Source: Zarea fungicola (taxonomy: Eukaryota > Ascomycota > Sordariomycetes > Hypocreales > Cordycipitaceae). From it: 64,000 nt of DNA. Numbering within the stretch: the first letter of the stretch is position 1; each line of letters begins with the position of its first letter. The notes below the pieces were generated by a model, which was given only the letters and a program-made list of their open reading frames with translations, ran no database searches and was not told the DNA's origin. The stretch spans positions 1 through 64,000 of the forward strand of contig FWCC01000070.1 in the NCBI GenBank assembly GCA_900169235.1. Direction: 5' to 3'. The position numbers and the translations under genes are program-made. Of this stretch, positions 32,223-43,750 are shown piece by piece.

Positions 32223-35170
32223 TTACTGGGTTCCCAACCAAAACAGAGCCCCGCTTAGTCCAATATTTACCATCAAGTGCTGGGCTATGTTCCAGGCTAT
32301 TGCGTAGAGGTATTTCGGCGAAAACACAGTCCAAATGAAAAGGTGGGTGCGCAAAGCAGTGCACGCTCCCATGATGCAGAGAACGGAAGCAGTAGCAAAT
32401 ACAGTTAACAGTGCAGTGTGCTTCTTAAATACGCCCCGGTCACCTGCCCTGTTTTTTTCGAGGAGGAGGATGGTAGTGGCGGAGGTCCAGTATATTGAGC
32501 CAGCCCAGTTGCTAATGAAGGTGAGAATGCCGACGGCGGCAACGTTGAAACCAGCAATGCCATTGTATGCGCTGGATAAATCAACAGAAGAAATTGCGTT
32601 GGAGCCACCTGCCGCGAAGAAGGTGGCGTATTGGAATATAATAGATGAGGTGGTAATCTCGGCAGGCGTCAAGCTCCTGGCGTCAATCAGGCTGTATATA
32701 ACGTGCGAGAGAAGAAAAATGGGTACATTGGCGGCGCGGGACTGCGTCATTGCCAGAATGGTAAGTAGTTCATGTAGCAGTCGAGCTGTGAATTTATATG
32801 GTCAGTATGTAGCAATAGATGACAGAGGATGCAGGGCTCTCGGGGTGAGCTTACCAGCTGATCTTGAACATCTTCCACTCGAGAGACCACGGAAGATGGT
32901 AAAAACGGAAAGAGCTCCCAAAGACACGAAGATAATTCGTGCCCGCCAAATCAGAGACTGACCCTCAAATTTATCATTGATTGCCTTTGCGAAGCCAATA
33001 ACCAGTTCGGGAGAATCTGCGGCGGTAAAGGCGAGTTTGAAGGTGAAGGCAGATGAAATGAGCAGCGCTGTAGTGGAAGTAGCAGCGAGGAAGGGAACTC
33101 CCTCTAGGTTCGACAGTATATGAAACGCAATAATCATATGCATGGTTATCGCAATGATCCAGAGTGCCGCGGGGTACTTTTGGACAAATAATTTAACAAT
33201 GTCAGGCTCGCCAGCAAACTTTTGGCCGGTCTGATTCCAGCTGCGTGTTATACGAACAGAGAGGAGAACAACAAGGTACCAGCCTCCTGAGGATAATTTG
33301 CCAGTTCTACAAATCTGTTAGTAATTGATAGCCTACTCATGGTAGCAGGAGCATCTCACTGTCGAATACTTTTGGCTCCAAGGAACCCTACCCATATTGC
33401 TGCAGACCAGTACCAGAAATGGTGTTCCTCTTCGACGTAACTGCTCGCAAACATCATTCCTCCATATAGAAGGGATATCAATGGCAGCGGCAATGAATTT
33501 ATGGACTTGAACAAGCCTTGTAAATACGAAGACATGATGGCACAGAGTGCCGCCAGCCCAGCAAAGCCAAGTCCAGTATACAGTCTTGACATGTCATAAT
33601 TAGAAGCCATGCTACTCATCAAGTCCTGAGATTTACGGATCCATAGAGATGCATCAGTCAGCCACTCTTTGTCGATGATGTTTTCGTCATTAAGAACTTG
33701 TGCGCGTTGGCTAATACGACGCCATTCGCAGGCCAGGTCGTTGATAGGAGTAGGCTCTTCGATGCAAGGGTCTATCGAAGAGCTGGCGTCAAAAATTTCG
33801 GTTTCAAATGCAGCAGTGACGATTCTAAGAATTTGACGAGCATTGCGTAGAAGAATTTGAATCTTGTCTTTCGGGTTCGACCAGAATGGCAAGAAGTCTG
33901 GTATGAAAGCGCCGAGATTATTCTTTGAAACGGGAAATCCAAGAAGTGCAGCGAGTGTTGGGACAATGTCGGACTGTTCTACCTTAGAGTAGAAGTCAAA
34001 CTCAACTTTGGGAAGCGTAGGTGCCTCGAATGGAGATGCAATGTCCTTGAGCTTGGGTGATAAGAACAGAAGCGCGGGAGATGTCTCGCCTGGTGAAGAC
34101 GCGCCATGGTTACCTGCATCGTTCATTCCGTGGTCACCGCATACTACTAGCAATGTTGACTCCAGATGCTCTTCGGATTCCATAGAGTCGTATATAGTAC
34201 GCACTATGGAGTCCATCTCCCTCTGTTTTGGTACCATATTGGAGCTAGAGAAGGTTAGCACAAGTTGAGTTGTGGTATCGAGTAGATAAGCCGTCTTACC
34301 TCCTTGGCCCAGACTTGTGGCCGATATGATCCAGTCCGAGATAGTGAAGCACCATCAGCGACCAATCTTCATTTTGTAGCTCGCCATTGACGTGACGAGT
34401 TACGTTGTTGTCGACTTCGGTGAAATCCTGGGAGCTCGTCAGCTGTTGTCCAACAGACGAGCAAACGTATAACATACAGCAACAAAAAAGCTGGAGGTTC
34501 CATCATGGCGATCAAAGAATGCCGGGAAGAGCTTCAGCCATGTATCGTCTCCATACAGGAGCACTTTCCCTGTCTCCTTCGCCTTAAGTTGAACCAACCA
34601 GGTGTCTTGGGCTGCAAGGGCTGAAGATTTGTCGCCTTCATCAATATTCAGAATGAGGTCAACAAAGGATGGAATGGATCCAGTGGTCATAGCCTTTAGT
34701 CTGGGCATAGTAACGGTTGGCGAGCGGGCGTATGCGGTGAAGGGAATAGCAACACCATTGCGAATGAGGCTGTGGCTGTAAGGAATGTGCCGTTTTTGGG
34801 AGAATCGCACTACTAACCTTTGTGTGTATTCAAACCCAGAACCATTGGAGTATACAAAGTCACTATTACATTTATCAGTCCATGTACCATATAGCCAAAT
34901 GTCTGTTGGGGGTTACCTTCTAAGCGCATCAATCACCATAAAAATCAGCTTATCAAAAGGCGCCTGAGGGGGTGGTCCGGTTTCGAGAGCTTCATATTCG
35001 GCCAGGCCGGGGAGGAATGGCTTGTACGGGAAGAAACCAGTAGCAAATATTAGGATGGAGAGTGGTATTAGAACATTAGCAATTGCGAGAGGCAGGGTGG
35101 TGAATGACCACCCTGTTGCGCAGTGAGTTTTAGGGGTCATTGTGGGAAACGAGCGACGTGTGTTGACCAT
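32223..35170 (-). CDS. LAS21: GPI ethanolamine phosphate transferase 2 (Gpi7/Las21)
   Basis: Seven exons join in frame to 874 residues: 35170-34917, 34862-34818, 34775-34478, 34427-34300, 34244-33360, 33306-32855 and 32785-32223. All six introns have GT/AG ends. The enzyme adds ethanolamine phosphate to the second mannose of the GPI anchor in the ER. After one N-terminal membrane segment comes an alkaline-phosphatase-like lumenal domain. The metal-site motifs are VIDALRRSDFVY, the nucleophile region SPTVTMPRLKAM, GLDHIGHKSGPRS and GDHGMNDAG. A C-terminal half with about ten hydrophobic segments follows. Exon 2 is only 45 nt (SDFVYSNGSGFEYTQ), and leaving it out would remove conserved catalytic-domain residues. 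Length and motif order identify Gpi7/Las21 better than Mcd4 or Gpi13. Confidence 0.93.
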
Positions 35171-35732
35171 GACAGGTAGATTAAAGCGTAGGTAGTAGGC
35201 ATGAAAATAGGCCTAGAGAATCTCGCGCATCGCGGTTGTAGATGAAATATTAATCGCCTCCGAGGTTATTAAGGCCCTTGGAAGCACAAGACGCAGCTAA
35301 TTGTTCTTCTGTCGTGAGCCCTGTAGGGAACAGTAAGCTGTGCGAGTTTTGTTGGCTCCTCGACAGGGATGGAATCGGCGCTAGCTCATCTTGGTCTGCC
35401 TCCAACCCAATGCTGCGAGGACCCAAGGCTTGACGGCGGTAGGCCAAACGTCACATTTTACGCGGGTCATTAATCTTTTAAAAGAGTGACCGTCAAGCTA
35501 TGTAAGGGTATAAGTGGTTTTTGGCTATTCCTCCCACATGCTTGTTGTGGGTGTCTGTTTTGAACACGTCGCGTCCAAGGTGAGCAATGAGAACTATCAT
35601 TATCATCAACTATGTCTATCCGTCCAGCATTTACGTGGAAATGGCAGTAAAATAAGCGATTAATCAGGCAGCACCGCAGAGAAAAGGAATCAGAAAAACA
35701 AAATGTCAACAGAATCAACTCCAAGCACTGAA
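35171..35732. other. Intergenic upstream of LAS21
   Basis: Holds the LAS21 promoter and the 3' end of the DUF2423 gene. A 65-codon open frame (35250-35447, minus) has no ATG and no recognised family, so I do not call it. Confidence 0.4.
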
Positions 35733-36193
35733 CTATGCCTTCTTGTTCTTCTTTGCCTTGAGTCTGTCGCTGTACTTGGGGAAAACGATTGAGGCTTTCT
35801 TCTGTTTTCGTTTGCCAATGACTTTTCTGTCTTTCCGGTTCGATATGATTTTATTATCAACGTCCATGGCTTGAGATTCATTAGCCGTATTTTCTGAGAG
35901 TGTTCTTTTTGTTGGTTACTTACCAACACCGTCACCGGCTTCGTTCGTATCCGCAACCACATTGACAGTTTCTGTTTCAGCAGTCATGTTAGCAAGATCT
36001 CGGTAATTTTTCGTTATATCCCATATATACCATCCATCTCGGCATCATTGGTCGCTGGCTTAGGCTGCTGGGCTGCCTCCAACAGTTTGGCGGAAAGGCG
36101 CTCGGCCCGAGCAGTCTCGGCTGGGCCAAACACAGTAGACGCAAGGCGTCTGTTATTGGCCTTTCGGGTACTCGATCGTCCGCTCTTGGCCAT
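35733..36193 (-). CDS. LLP/DUF2423 family protein, ribosome biogenesis
   Basis: Three exons, 36193-36031, 35971-35924 and 35869-35733, join in frame to 115 residues. The start MAKSGRSSTRKANNRRL and the following AETARAERLSAKLLE are the signature of the DUF2423 family (human LLPH, yeast YBL028C). The C-terminus is strongly basic: DNKIISNRKDRKVIGKRKQK and YSDRLKAKKNKKA. Family members are small nuclear/nucleolar proteins associated with pre-60S particles; the exact role is not settled. The middle exon encodes a short acidic linker that is probably variable. The introns are 59 and 54 nt. Confidence 0.87.
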
Positions 36194-36966
36194 TGTAGGT
36201 AAAAAGTTTTCTATGGTTATGCTGCGAGAGGTGAACTTGATTTGATCAGTTGGCCAACACCGTCCAAGCAAAAAATAAAATAAAAAAGTACCGATAGCAT
36301 TTTACAGAGGGGCGGGCTTGTGATAAGTGAAAAATCGTGGCGCAAATTGAATGGAGCTGTGGCTAGTAAATTGGCCTGGGGTTGGTGACTTGGACTACCT
36401 ACCTACCTGCTACCTACCTACCTAACTACCTAGTAGCAACTAGCAACTACCACAGTTGCCTTCATCAGTACCTACTTGCCAGTACCTACCTATAGGTGGG
36501 CTGGACGTCCTGTGAAGCGGTTTATTGGTGGCGCTGCTTCACTTTTCCCACGCTCCTCCCGAGGCATCCATCGTCACGCCGGTGCCATGATGTGGAGAGT
36601 GACTGAGTGAATCCCGATTAATCGCTTTTCTTTCCTACACAGTTTCTCCTTTCTCATCGTCGCTCCTGTCCAGTGGCCCCTCTCAAGTCCAACCGCTCTC
36701 TCAAACACGCGCCGGGATGCTAAGGCGGAGTACATGTTGCCCATCACTCACTTCTCGCCAACAAACAATCTGCGCAGCACGAAACTGTGAAGACCTAGCT
36801 CCACCAAGTTACTGGTGAAAAAGCCTCCCCCTAAACTCCCACGCTCGACACGCGACAATCCTACTGCTGTCAATCTCTGCTAACTTGGGCTGGGCTTGTG
36901 CCTGTTGGGTGCGTGGAACAACAGCCCGCACTTGCCAAGCACTTCGTCATAGTCACGATCGCAGTC
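36194..36966. promoter_or_regulatory. Bidirectional upstream region with TACC-rich microsatellite
   Basis: This lies between the divergent DUF2423 and SUMO-ligase genes. The stretch 36394-36497 is dense in CCTA/TACC units and CAACTA words. The rest is ordinary non-coding DNA; the 200 bases before 36967 are C/T-rich, as expected for a fungal 5' leader. Confidence 0.55.
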
Positions 36967-38798
36967 ATGGCTTCGCAAACAGGTGTCCCGCGTCACGAAA
37001 TGCTCACCCTGATTCGAGAGGTCCAGAGTAGCCAGCTGTTTAATCGTCAGCTCTCTTCTATTTGCCAAGTCAATGGTCTCAAGAGCACCGGAGTAAAGGC
37101 AGACTTGCAGCGACGAATAATCGATGGTGAGCCGTCGCCGCCGGGCACCTGGCACTCAGAAGGCTACTTCCTGTCATGTATTTCACATTTACTAATATGT
37201 CGTCATAATATTAGTTATCCAGGAGTCAGCCAGCGATCATTCCCGCTTTGCACAGGTTAAGCAGAGTGTACTCAACGCCTTCGCCCAGCGCAACGGACCA
37301 GCAACGACGGTGAGCCCGATCAAATCCCGAACGACCGCTTCCACGGCACCAAATGTACACTTTCCACTTCCAATGCCATATGGAAATAGTTCCACCGTTA
37401 TACCATCGGGTTTTGGGGGCCAGCGTACAAACATTATGACTGCTCCGAAACTGGCGTTCAAAAATAGTCCATTTTACCAGATTCAAATGGTTATCGGTGA
37501 AGTGCGTATTTGTGAAGGTTAGTAAAAGCTAAATTGTGAGCAATAGTTGGCTGAATTGAACTAACAAACAACATCCAGCAATGGCACAGCATAGAAACAC
37601 AATAACGTTGAATCTGAGTGCAAGCAACTCCCCCGCCCTACAGCAGTGCCTAGTCGACACATCGAACAGGGTTATGATTTTCTGCACGGGCGAGGCGCTT
37701 GGTACTCAAGACATTGCTTTCCCTCATCAATCCGAAATCAGGGTCAATGGAAGTGAAATAAAAGCAAATTTGCGCGGGCTGAAGAATAAACCCGGGTCTA
37801 CCAGACCAGTTGACATCACCCATGCGCTAAGACTAAAGCCACCCAACTACCTGAACAGTGTAGATTTTACATATGCTCTCACAACGAAGGTAATTGCCCT
37901 TTCTCCAATTTCGAAACTTGCGTGACTAACATGAATGAAGAAATTCTACGTGCTGGCAAACCTTTGCAAGGTACATACTGTTGCAGAGCTAGCAAAAGAT
38001 ATCTCGGCAAGGAGGCGCATCCCAAAAGACTCGGTTATCGCTGAGCGTAAGTGGTACTTCATTTTATTGAATTGTCCATGCTAATGACTTACCAGTGAAC
38101 AAAAAAGCACAGGATCCCGACGTTGTGGCGACGTCCTCGGTACTTTCTTTGAAATGTCCACTATCGTACATGAGATTAGACGTGCCTTGTCGGGGTATAA
38201 GCTGCGCTCACATACAATGCTTTGACGCAACTTCATATCTTCAACTCCAGGAACAAGGTCCACAGTGGCTTTGTCCAATATGCAACAAGCCAACGCCGTA
38301 CGATCAGCTTGCTGTGGACGAGTAAGTAGCATTCGCTAGAAACAGTTCTCAGGACCGTCTTTACTAACCAAAAAACCAAGTTACGTCAAAGATATTCTGG
38401 ATAAGACACCAAAGAGCTTGGAAGGAGTCACTATTGAACCTAACGGGCGATGGCTCCTTAAGGCCGAAGAACCTGAGGACAACAATTTCCCCTCGGAGAC
38501 CTTTTTTGATGATGAGGATGACGAGGTAGAAATTTCTGAAATCAGTATCATTCCAGCGAGACCTACAGACAAATTACCAACGCCCAGCACGCCTACAGGC
38601 TCTCGCCAAAATGGAGGTGGCGGCACAAAGCGACCAGCTCCCGCAGTTATCGATTTAACGCTGTCATCAGATGACGAGGACGAGGAACCGATTCGACGGC
38701 CCTATAAATGCCAGAGCATAGCAACGAACGGTTATCAGGGTCCTTCAAGCTTGTCATTTCCCAGTCTTCCGTCATCACCTGGGCTACCACCACTGTAA
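36967..38798 (+). CDS. SUMO E3 ligase of the Siz/PIAS family (Pli1-like)
   Basis: Six exons, 36967-37126, 37215-37517, 37579-37889, 37941-38046, 38096-38321 and 38381-38798, join in frame to 507 residues. The order is an N-terminal SAP domain for DNA binding (MLTLIREVQ...[16 protein letters not shown], about 15-52), a PINIT domain ([16 protein letters not shown] through the third exon, about 130-265) and an SP-RING/MIZ zinc finger. The finger shows [23 protein letters not shown] and WLCPICNK at about 315-355. A typical SUMO-interacting motif with an acidic tail, [14 protein letters not shown], lies at about 458-471. The enzyme directs SUMO from Ubc9 to nuclear targets. S. pombe Pli1 and S. 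cerevisiae Siz1/Siz2 are the nearest named relatives; I cannot tell which is orthologous. Confidence 0.92.
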
Positions 38799-39584
38799 TT
38801 CTTTGTTTTGAAGGGGGTTGGGGGGTGTATCATACTTGAGAGCATATATGGCGTCGAGGGGAGAACACTAAAGGGCAGTTTATTTACTAAAACAACTTAG
38901 AGCTGAAGTAAAGGGCAGCGCTATGGGAAGAAAGGCGGCAATTGTCGCTTCAACTTTCTATACTGTGTCCTCCCTAGTGTTCTGATCCCTTTCTGGTTGC
39001 ATTTAAGGGGCTATACGGCGTTAGCGGAGAGGATATGGTTGAGGAGGAGTAACCAAAACTTAGGGTTCTATTCAAATTCTTGATACCAATGACTTTTCAA
39101 ATACAAAAAGATTATCTGCGTGAACGCCTCAATAAGGTCCTATTTTTCGACGTTTCTTGTTACCTATTACAACACAATTCTCTTTGGATGTCTCGTTCTA
39201 CTGATGCTCACTTTTAGAGGTCCCTTGTTGTATTTATTTATACAGTAATAGAGTAATAGAGTACTAGAGTAATACAGATATACAGATATGGAGACTTCTC
39301 TCTGTTTGGTAGATGCGTACCTAGTGCGCATTGTCCGGAGTACAGCGAAACCAACCCAACATGGCAGGCACCCGCCCCGCATTTTACCTTGCTCCCAGTA
39401 GATATCGGGTGAGCTCGCCCACGCGAAGCACGACAAAGCTGTAGAAACACCAGCTCGTCAAACACGAATAGTTTCCGAACCGCCTCTAATCCTAGGCTTC
39501 CCCATCATTATTCCTCATCTTTTACAGGCGGTGCTCTTTCCTGATCGCCGAAACAGCACGCCATAGGCTCGGCCACCTATAGCA
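38799..39584. other. Intergenic between SUMO ligase and TRS33
   Basis: Contains the 3' UTR of the SUMO ligase and the TRS33 promoter. A short imperfect repeat of AGAGTAAT/ACAGATAT units lies at about 39240-39288. No gene is supported. Confidence 0.5.
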
Positions 39585-40439
39585 ATGTCTCTCGAGCCGG
39601 TTATGCCACCCTACAACGCATCGGACCCTTCCGCCAGCTTCCTCAGCTCCTCGTGCCTCGACTTCCTCCTCATCGAGATAGTTCCCCTTGCCTATCGCAT
39701 GACAAAAGAGCGCGATGCCGGCAGCAGTGGCAAAACCACCATGGACTCGTCTTCGCCCGATTCCATTGACGAAGCAGGGCCGTCCTCGGCGACAGTGATA
39801 GGGACCGGTCTGCAAGCAATCGAATCGGCCATGTCGGAGAGCGGGCGCCGCGCCAGCTCGACTGGAGCCTTGACATCGGGGAGTGCCGGGTATCTCCGCA
39901 AGTTTGACGAGGACGATGAGGAGCTCGATGCTGTGCACTACAGGCTTGAGAAGCTCGGCTACAGGGTCGGTCAAGGACTTGTGGAAAGGTCTGGGGAACT
40001 GTGCAAAGGTTGATTAATCGTGGTACCGGATATTAATGTGATGGGCAGGTTCTCTCGGGATCGACCTCGATTAAACGATACGCTCGATGTCATTAAATTC
40101 CTCTGCAAAGATCTCTGGTCTTTAGTCTTTGGAAAGAATATAGACAATCTCAAGACAAATCATAGGGTACGGGTCTCTGGAGCAGGATGTGTAATTGAAC
40201 CGACTAACACCTCCAAGGGCGTCTACGTATTGACAGACAACGTTTTTCGTCCGTTTTCACGGATGAGTACAGTGGCGGGAGGTCAAGCCGTTGTGCGGGC
40301 ACAACCATTCCTATGGTTCCCGTGCGGAATCGTACGGGGTGCCCTAGCAGCATTGGGGATCAACGCATCAGTCCAGGCAGAGATCAATGAGCTACCTGGT
40401 GCTGTATTTCAGATCAAAACACAGCCAATCAAGACATAG
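39585..40439 (+). CDS. TRS33: TRAPP complex subunit Trs33 (TRAPPC6)
   Basis: Exons 39585-39988 and 40049-40439 (60-nt intron) join in frame to 264 residues. The Bet3-like fold is shown by LDFLLIEIVPLAYRM near the start, the YRLEKLGYRVGQGLVERFSRDRPR helix, DVIKFLCKDLWSLVFGKNID, and the C-terminal PFLWFPCGIVRGALAALGI. Trs33 is a core subunit of the TRAPP Rab-activating complexes that work at the Golgi. Compared with the yeast and animal proteins, about 60-70 extra residues rich in Ser, Thr and Gly sit between the first helix and the YRLEKLGY helix (about residues 42-110). The intron falls inside the ERFSRDRP motif. Confidence 0.9.
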
Positions 40440-40897
40440 AGGAGAATCCGAGACCGACGTTTCATTCCAGCGAACAAGGGTAATTAACTCTAAAGAAGCT
40501 CTTTAAAGTCACGGCAAACCAAGCCACTGCAAAACAAAATCTCTCAGCAGCCACAGCTTCCGTGGGCATTATGTCAGGTTCACTCCTGCCTGTATCGGTT
40601 CCACTTGTTGCGTTGTGCGCCTTTGCTCTGAATATCACAAAGAGCGCCGGTACATGAGTATGATTGCTGTGTGAACAGGTGTGATAGGGATTAGCTCAAC
40701 CGCAATACCAAGGGAACACCTCTTACAGCCTATTGATGAGAGAGTAAATAATCAGTATTCCAAGCCATAAATCATATATTACGGATAGCCTCATAGCTAT
40801 TGTGCTCCAAGACAAGCTACTAGCTTCCATCTCGTCCGGAATCTATCCGGGAAGCATTTTGTTCTTACTGATGGATTGGAAAGGAAAAAAGTCTTAA
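40440..40897. other. Intergenic between converging TRS33 and MDH
   Basis: This holds only the 3' UTRs of the two converging genes. I see nothing else in it. Confidence 0.5.
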
Positions 40898-42344
40898 TTA
40901 CTTTTGGGGAGGGTTGTGGGCAAATTGAACACCCTTGGCAATATTGCCCTTGAGACCTTCCACGGCCTTTGCCAGCAGTGCCTTTTCCTGCTCAGTAATA
41001 CCCTCCAATGGGTTGGTAGCCTTCTCGGCACCATTTGGCTGCAGAACATCAGTATGCTATTTCTTTTACGGGTAATTGGACTAATCAACCTACTCCGAGC
41101 TCAATAGGGACCGAAAAGAAGTCGCAGCCAGTAGCCTTGGCAATAGCGTCGCCACCGGGGACACCAGGAAGATAGACGTAGCTGGGCTCAACAAGACCCT
41201 TCTCACCCTTAGAGGCTCTCAGAACCTTCTCAGCGAAGCTGCCAGAGCGGTTAGTAACTATCCAACGAGGTATTCGTGAGCATCGTACCGGAAACCGGCA
41301 TATGCCATAGAAAGTGTGGCAGAACCAGCGCCATCTTTGGCCTTGACAACTTCATCACCACCGAACTGGACACGGTTGACGAGAGCATCGTACTTGTCTG
41401 CTGGGATTTCGACGGCGGGAGAAGCCTTGCTGAAGAGAGGAACGATGGTCTCACCAGAGTGGCCACCAATGACAGGAATGGTGAGGTTCTGGGGTTGCTT
41501 CTCGCCAACAATTTCCGCAACAAATGTTTCAGCACGGACAATGTCGAGGGTCGTAACGCCAAACAGACGCTGTGGGTTGAAAACGTTCTTAGCCTTGAGG
41601 ACTTCGGCCGAAATAGGGACAGTCGAGTTAACAGGGTTGGAGATGACGAGAATGAAAGCCTTAGGAGCAACCTCGGCGGCGACCTCAATGAGGCCCTTGA
41701 CAATGCCGGCATTGATGTTGAAAAGGTCATCGCGGGTCATACCAGGCTTGCCTGATAATTTCTTGATTAGTATGCCTACAATTGAGCGTATCATGTTTTT
41801 TCTGGTGTCCAACTGGACACTACTTACGGGGGATTCCAGCGGGGATGACAATAATATCAGCATCCTTGAAAGCAGCCTTTGCGCCGTCATTGGCAGGCAG
41901 ATAGCCAGTAATTTTCTATTGAGAAATAATGCAATGAGTACGGTTTTCCGCCATCTGCGAGAAGGTGTCGCTTGGAGCTTACTGCTTGGGATGAGATGTG
42001 CGAAAGATCGGCCGCAACACCGGGAGTGTTGACAACATCATAAAGAGCGAGCTCATCAATAAGAGAGCTGGTCTTGAGGAGGAGAGAGAGAGGCTACAGG
42101 CAGAGGAGATTTAGAAACTGTGGGCTTCGAGACGTACATAGTAGACGCAACGTCTGTCGTCTTACCTGACCAATGCCGCCAGAGGCACCAGCAACAACTA
42201 TGCATCACACATATTAGCACCCCTCGGGCATGTGAAGCCATGAAAAAAACATCCCGGCGGCACTCAGAACGAATCTCCAAGCAATAATGCCGAGACACAG
42301 CCGATGCGGGGTTTAGTATAGCCAGACTTACCAGCTTTGACCAT
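40898..42344 (-). CDS. NAD-dependent malate dehydrogenase, non-mitochondrial form
   Basis: Seven exons join in frame to 330 residues: 42344-42332, 42197-42166, 42093-41983, 41915-41828, 41751-41289, 41238-41094 and 41038-40898. The first exon is only 13 nt and the second 32 nt; together they encode [15 protein letters not shown], the NAD-binding loop. Other motifs are [21 protein letters not shown] (substrate-binding arginines) and [10 protein letters not shown] (catalytic His). The enzyme interconverts malate and oxaloacetate. There is no N-terminal presequence, because the nucleotide-binding loop begins at residue 8, and the C-terminus (NPPQK) is not a PTS1 peroxisome signal. A cytosolic form is therefore the best inference. 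Use of another upstream first exon encoding a presequence cannot be excluded. Confidence 0.94.
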
Positions 42345-43750
42345 TATGCAAGATAAGGAGATAAGATAGAGAAGTATGAATCAAGCACCAGAACTGTTAT
42401 TAGGGCTCAAAGAGATGTAGGAGAATTTGTAGTGGTGCAAAACAGATCCAAAAACGATATGGAATGATGGAAGTAGGAGCTGGTTGTAGGAGGATGAGGG
42501 AGTGAGAAGGTTAAGAAGCCGAATCGGGTGTCGGCCGTAAATTGGACAAAAGGAGGGGTGCGCACCAGCCGGAGGGGCAACAGGGAGGGGGGGCAAGTGC
42601 GCACCAGCAATGCTGCTACCCAAGAGATGTTACCAGACGACGATGGAGCCCTGCTGATAACGTGTAATAGCCACCTCACGTTTTGGTTAAGAACAAAGCC
42701 GGAGGGCAACGATACCTTTACCGGCCCTAGTTGTTAGCTACTACCTGGGTACCTTACGTACTGTACCAATTCCCTGGAGGTGTTGCGTTGCCGGCTACTG
42801 AATGCCTTGAAGATGTCCTGAATATGAGGCAAACTTTCACTACCTAGTAGGTAGCTACCGACCTTAGTAGTATACAAAAGCTTTATTAGCTCCGCACTGT
42901 ACCGCGGCTTTATTCTAGCTGGCGCTCTCGTACTTGCCCTGTAGTCAAAGGGCCAGTTACATACAAACAATTTGCTCGTTCTCCATTACCAATTCGTATG
43001 CTCTCTACCATAGTTGCCCGCGTTGTTCCGAGTTCACTCATATTATTACACCTTGGCCATAGAGAGGCTTGTGACGGGCCTCCGGTGTGCGCACCATCTG
43101 ACAAGGCTTCCGAGGTAATCGGTTCCGGCCGTTTGTGATTACACACACACTAGCCGGGAGAGCCAAAGACCGGCTCCGGGTATTTATCGATGAATCTTGC
43201 CCGTTAGCCATTCATGTATGCACAAAATAGTATTGGCAAAACAGGTTCCCATTTTTCTTACTTTTCCAATCGAATCTCCAATTGAAAAGCATTACTAACC
43301 TAACTACCAGCGAAGTCAATGTGTGATCGCCTCTATATCCTGGCAGCGTTTATGCATTTGTAGCACGCGTGTGTTGCAGCTGACCAGTTTGAATTCAGAC
43401 CGTATCAAAATAGGAAAGTTGACGTTGGGTCATCGCAATGCTAAGATCCCGCACATCATAATTTCAATGTCTGGCCCTGACGGAGCCAAATCTATTTAAC
43501 GAGAGAAACAATTCACATCAAATGCTAACTCCAGCCATTGACAAAGGGAGCCACCAAGATCCTCTTCGTCCACATTGGGTCGACAACCATGTGTCGCGCT
43601 GGTAGGCAACCCCTTGGCTGAGCCTCAGCTGCCGCAACCGTACGCGCCTTGCCAAATGTGTAACCCATCCTCCATTTTACTTGGAATTTTATTTTGGTTT
43701 ATTACCCCCCCAATCGCCTGTCCACAACAACTGCACCTTAGATGCATCGT
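42345..43750. other. Intergenic, 1.4 kb, upstream of MDH
   Basis: Contains the MDH promoter and the 3' end of RPL28. A TACC/GGTA-rich cluster sits at about 42730-42860. The stretch 42540-42610 has two similar GTGCGCACCAGC words 55-60 bases apart. No gene is supported. Confidence 0.5.

Noticed and set aside
35250..35447. 65-codon minus-strand frame upstream of LAS21
   Set aside because: No ATG in frame, and the only nearby ATG is followed at once by a stop. It could be an exon of something, but there is no evidence.
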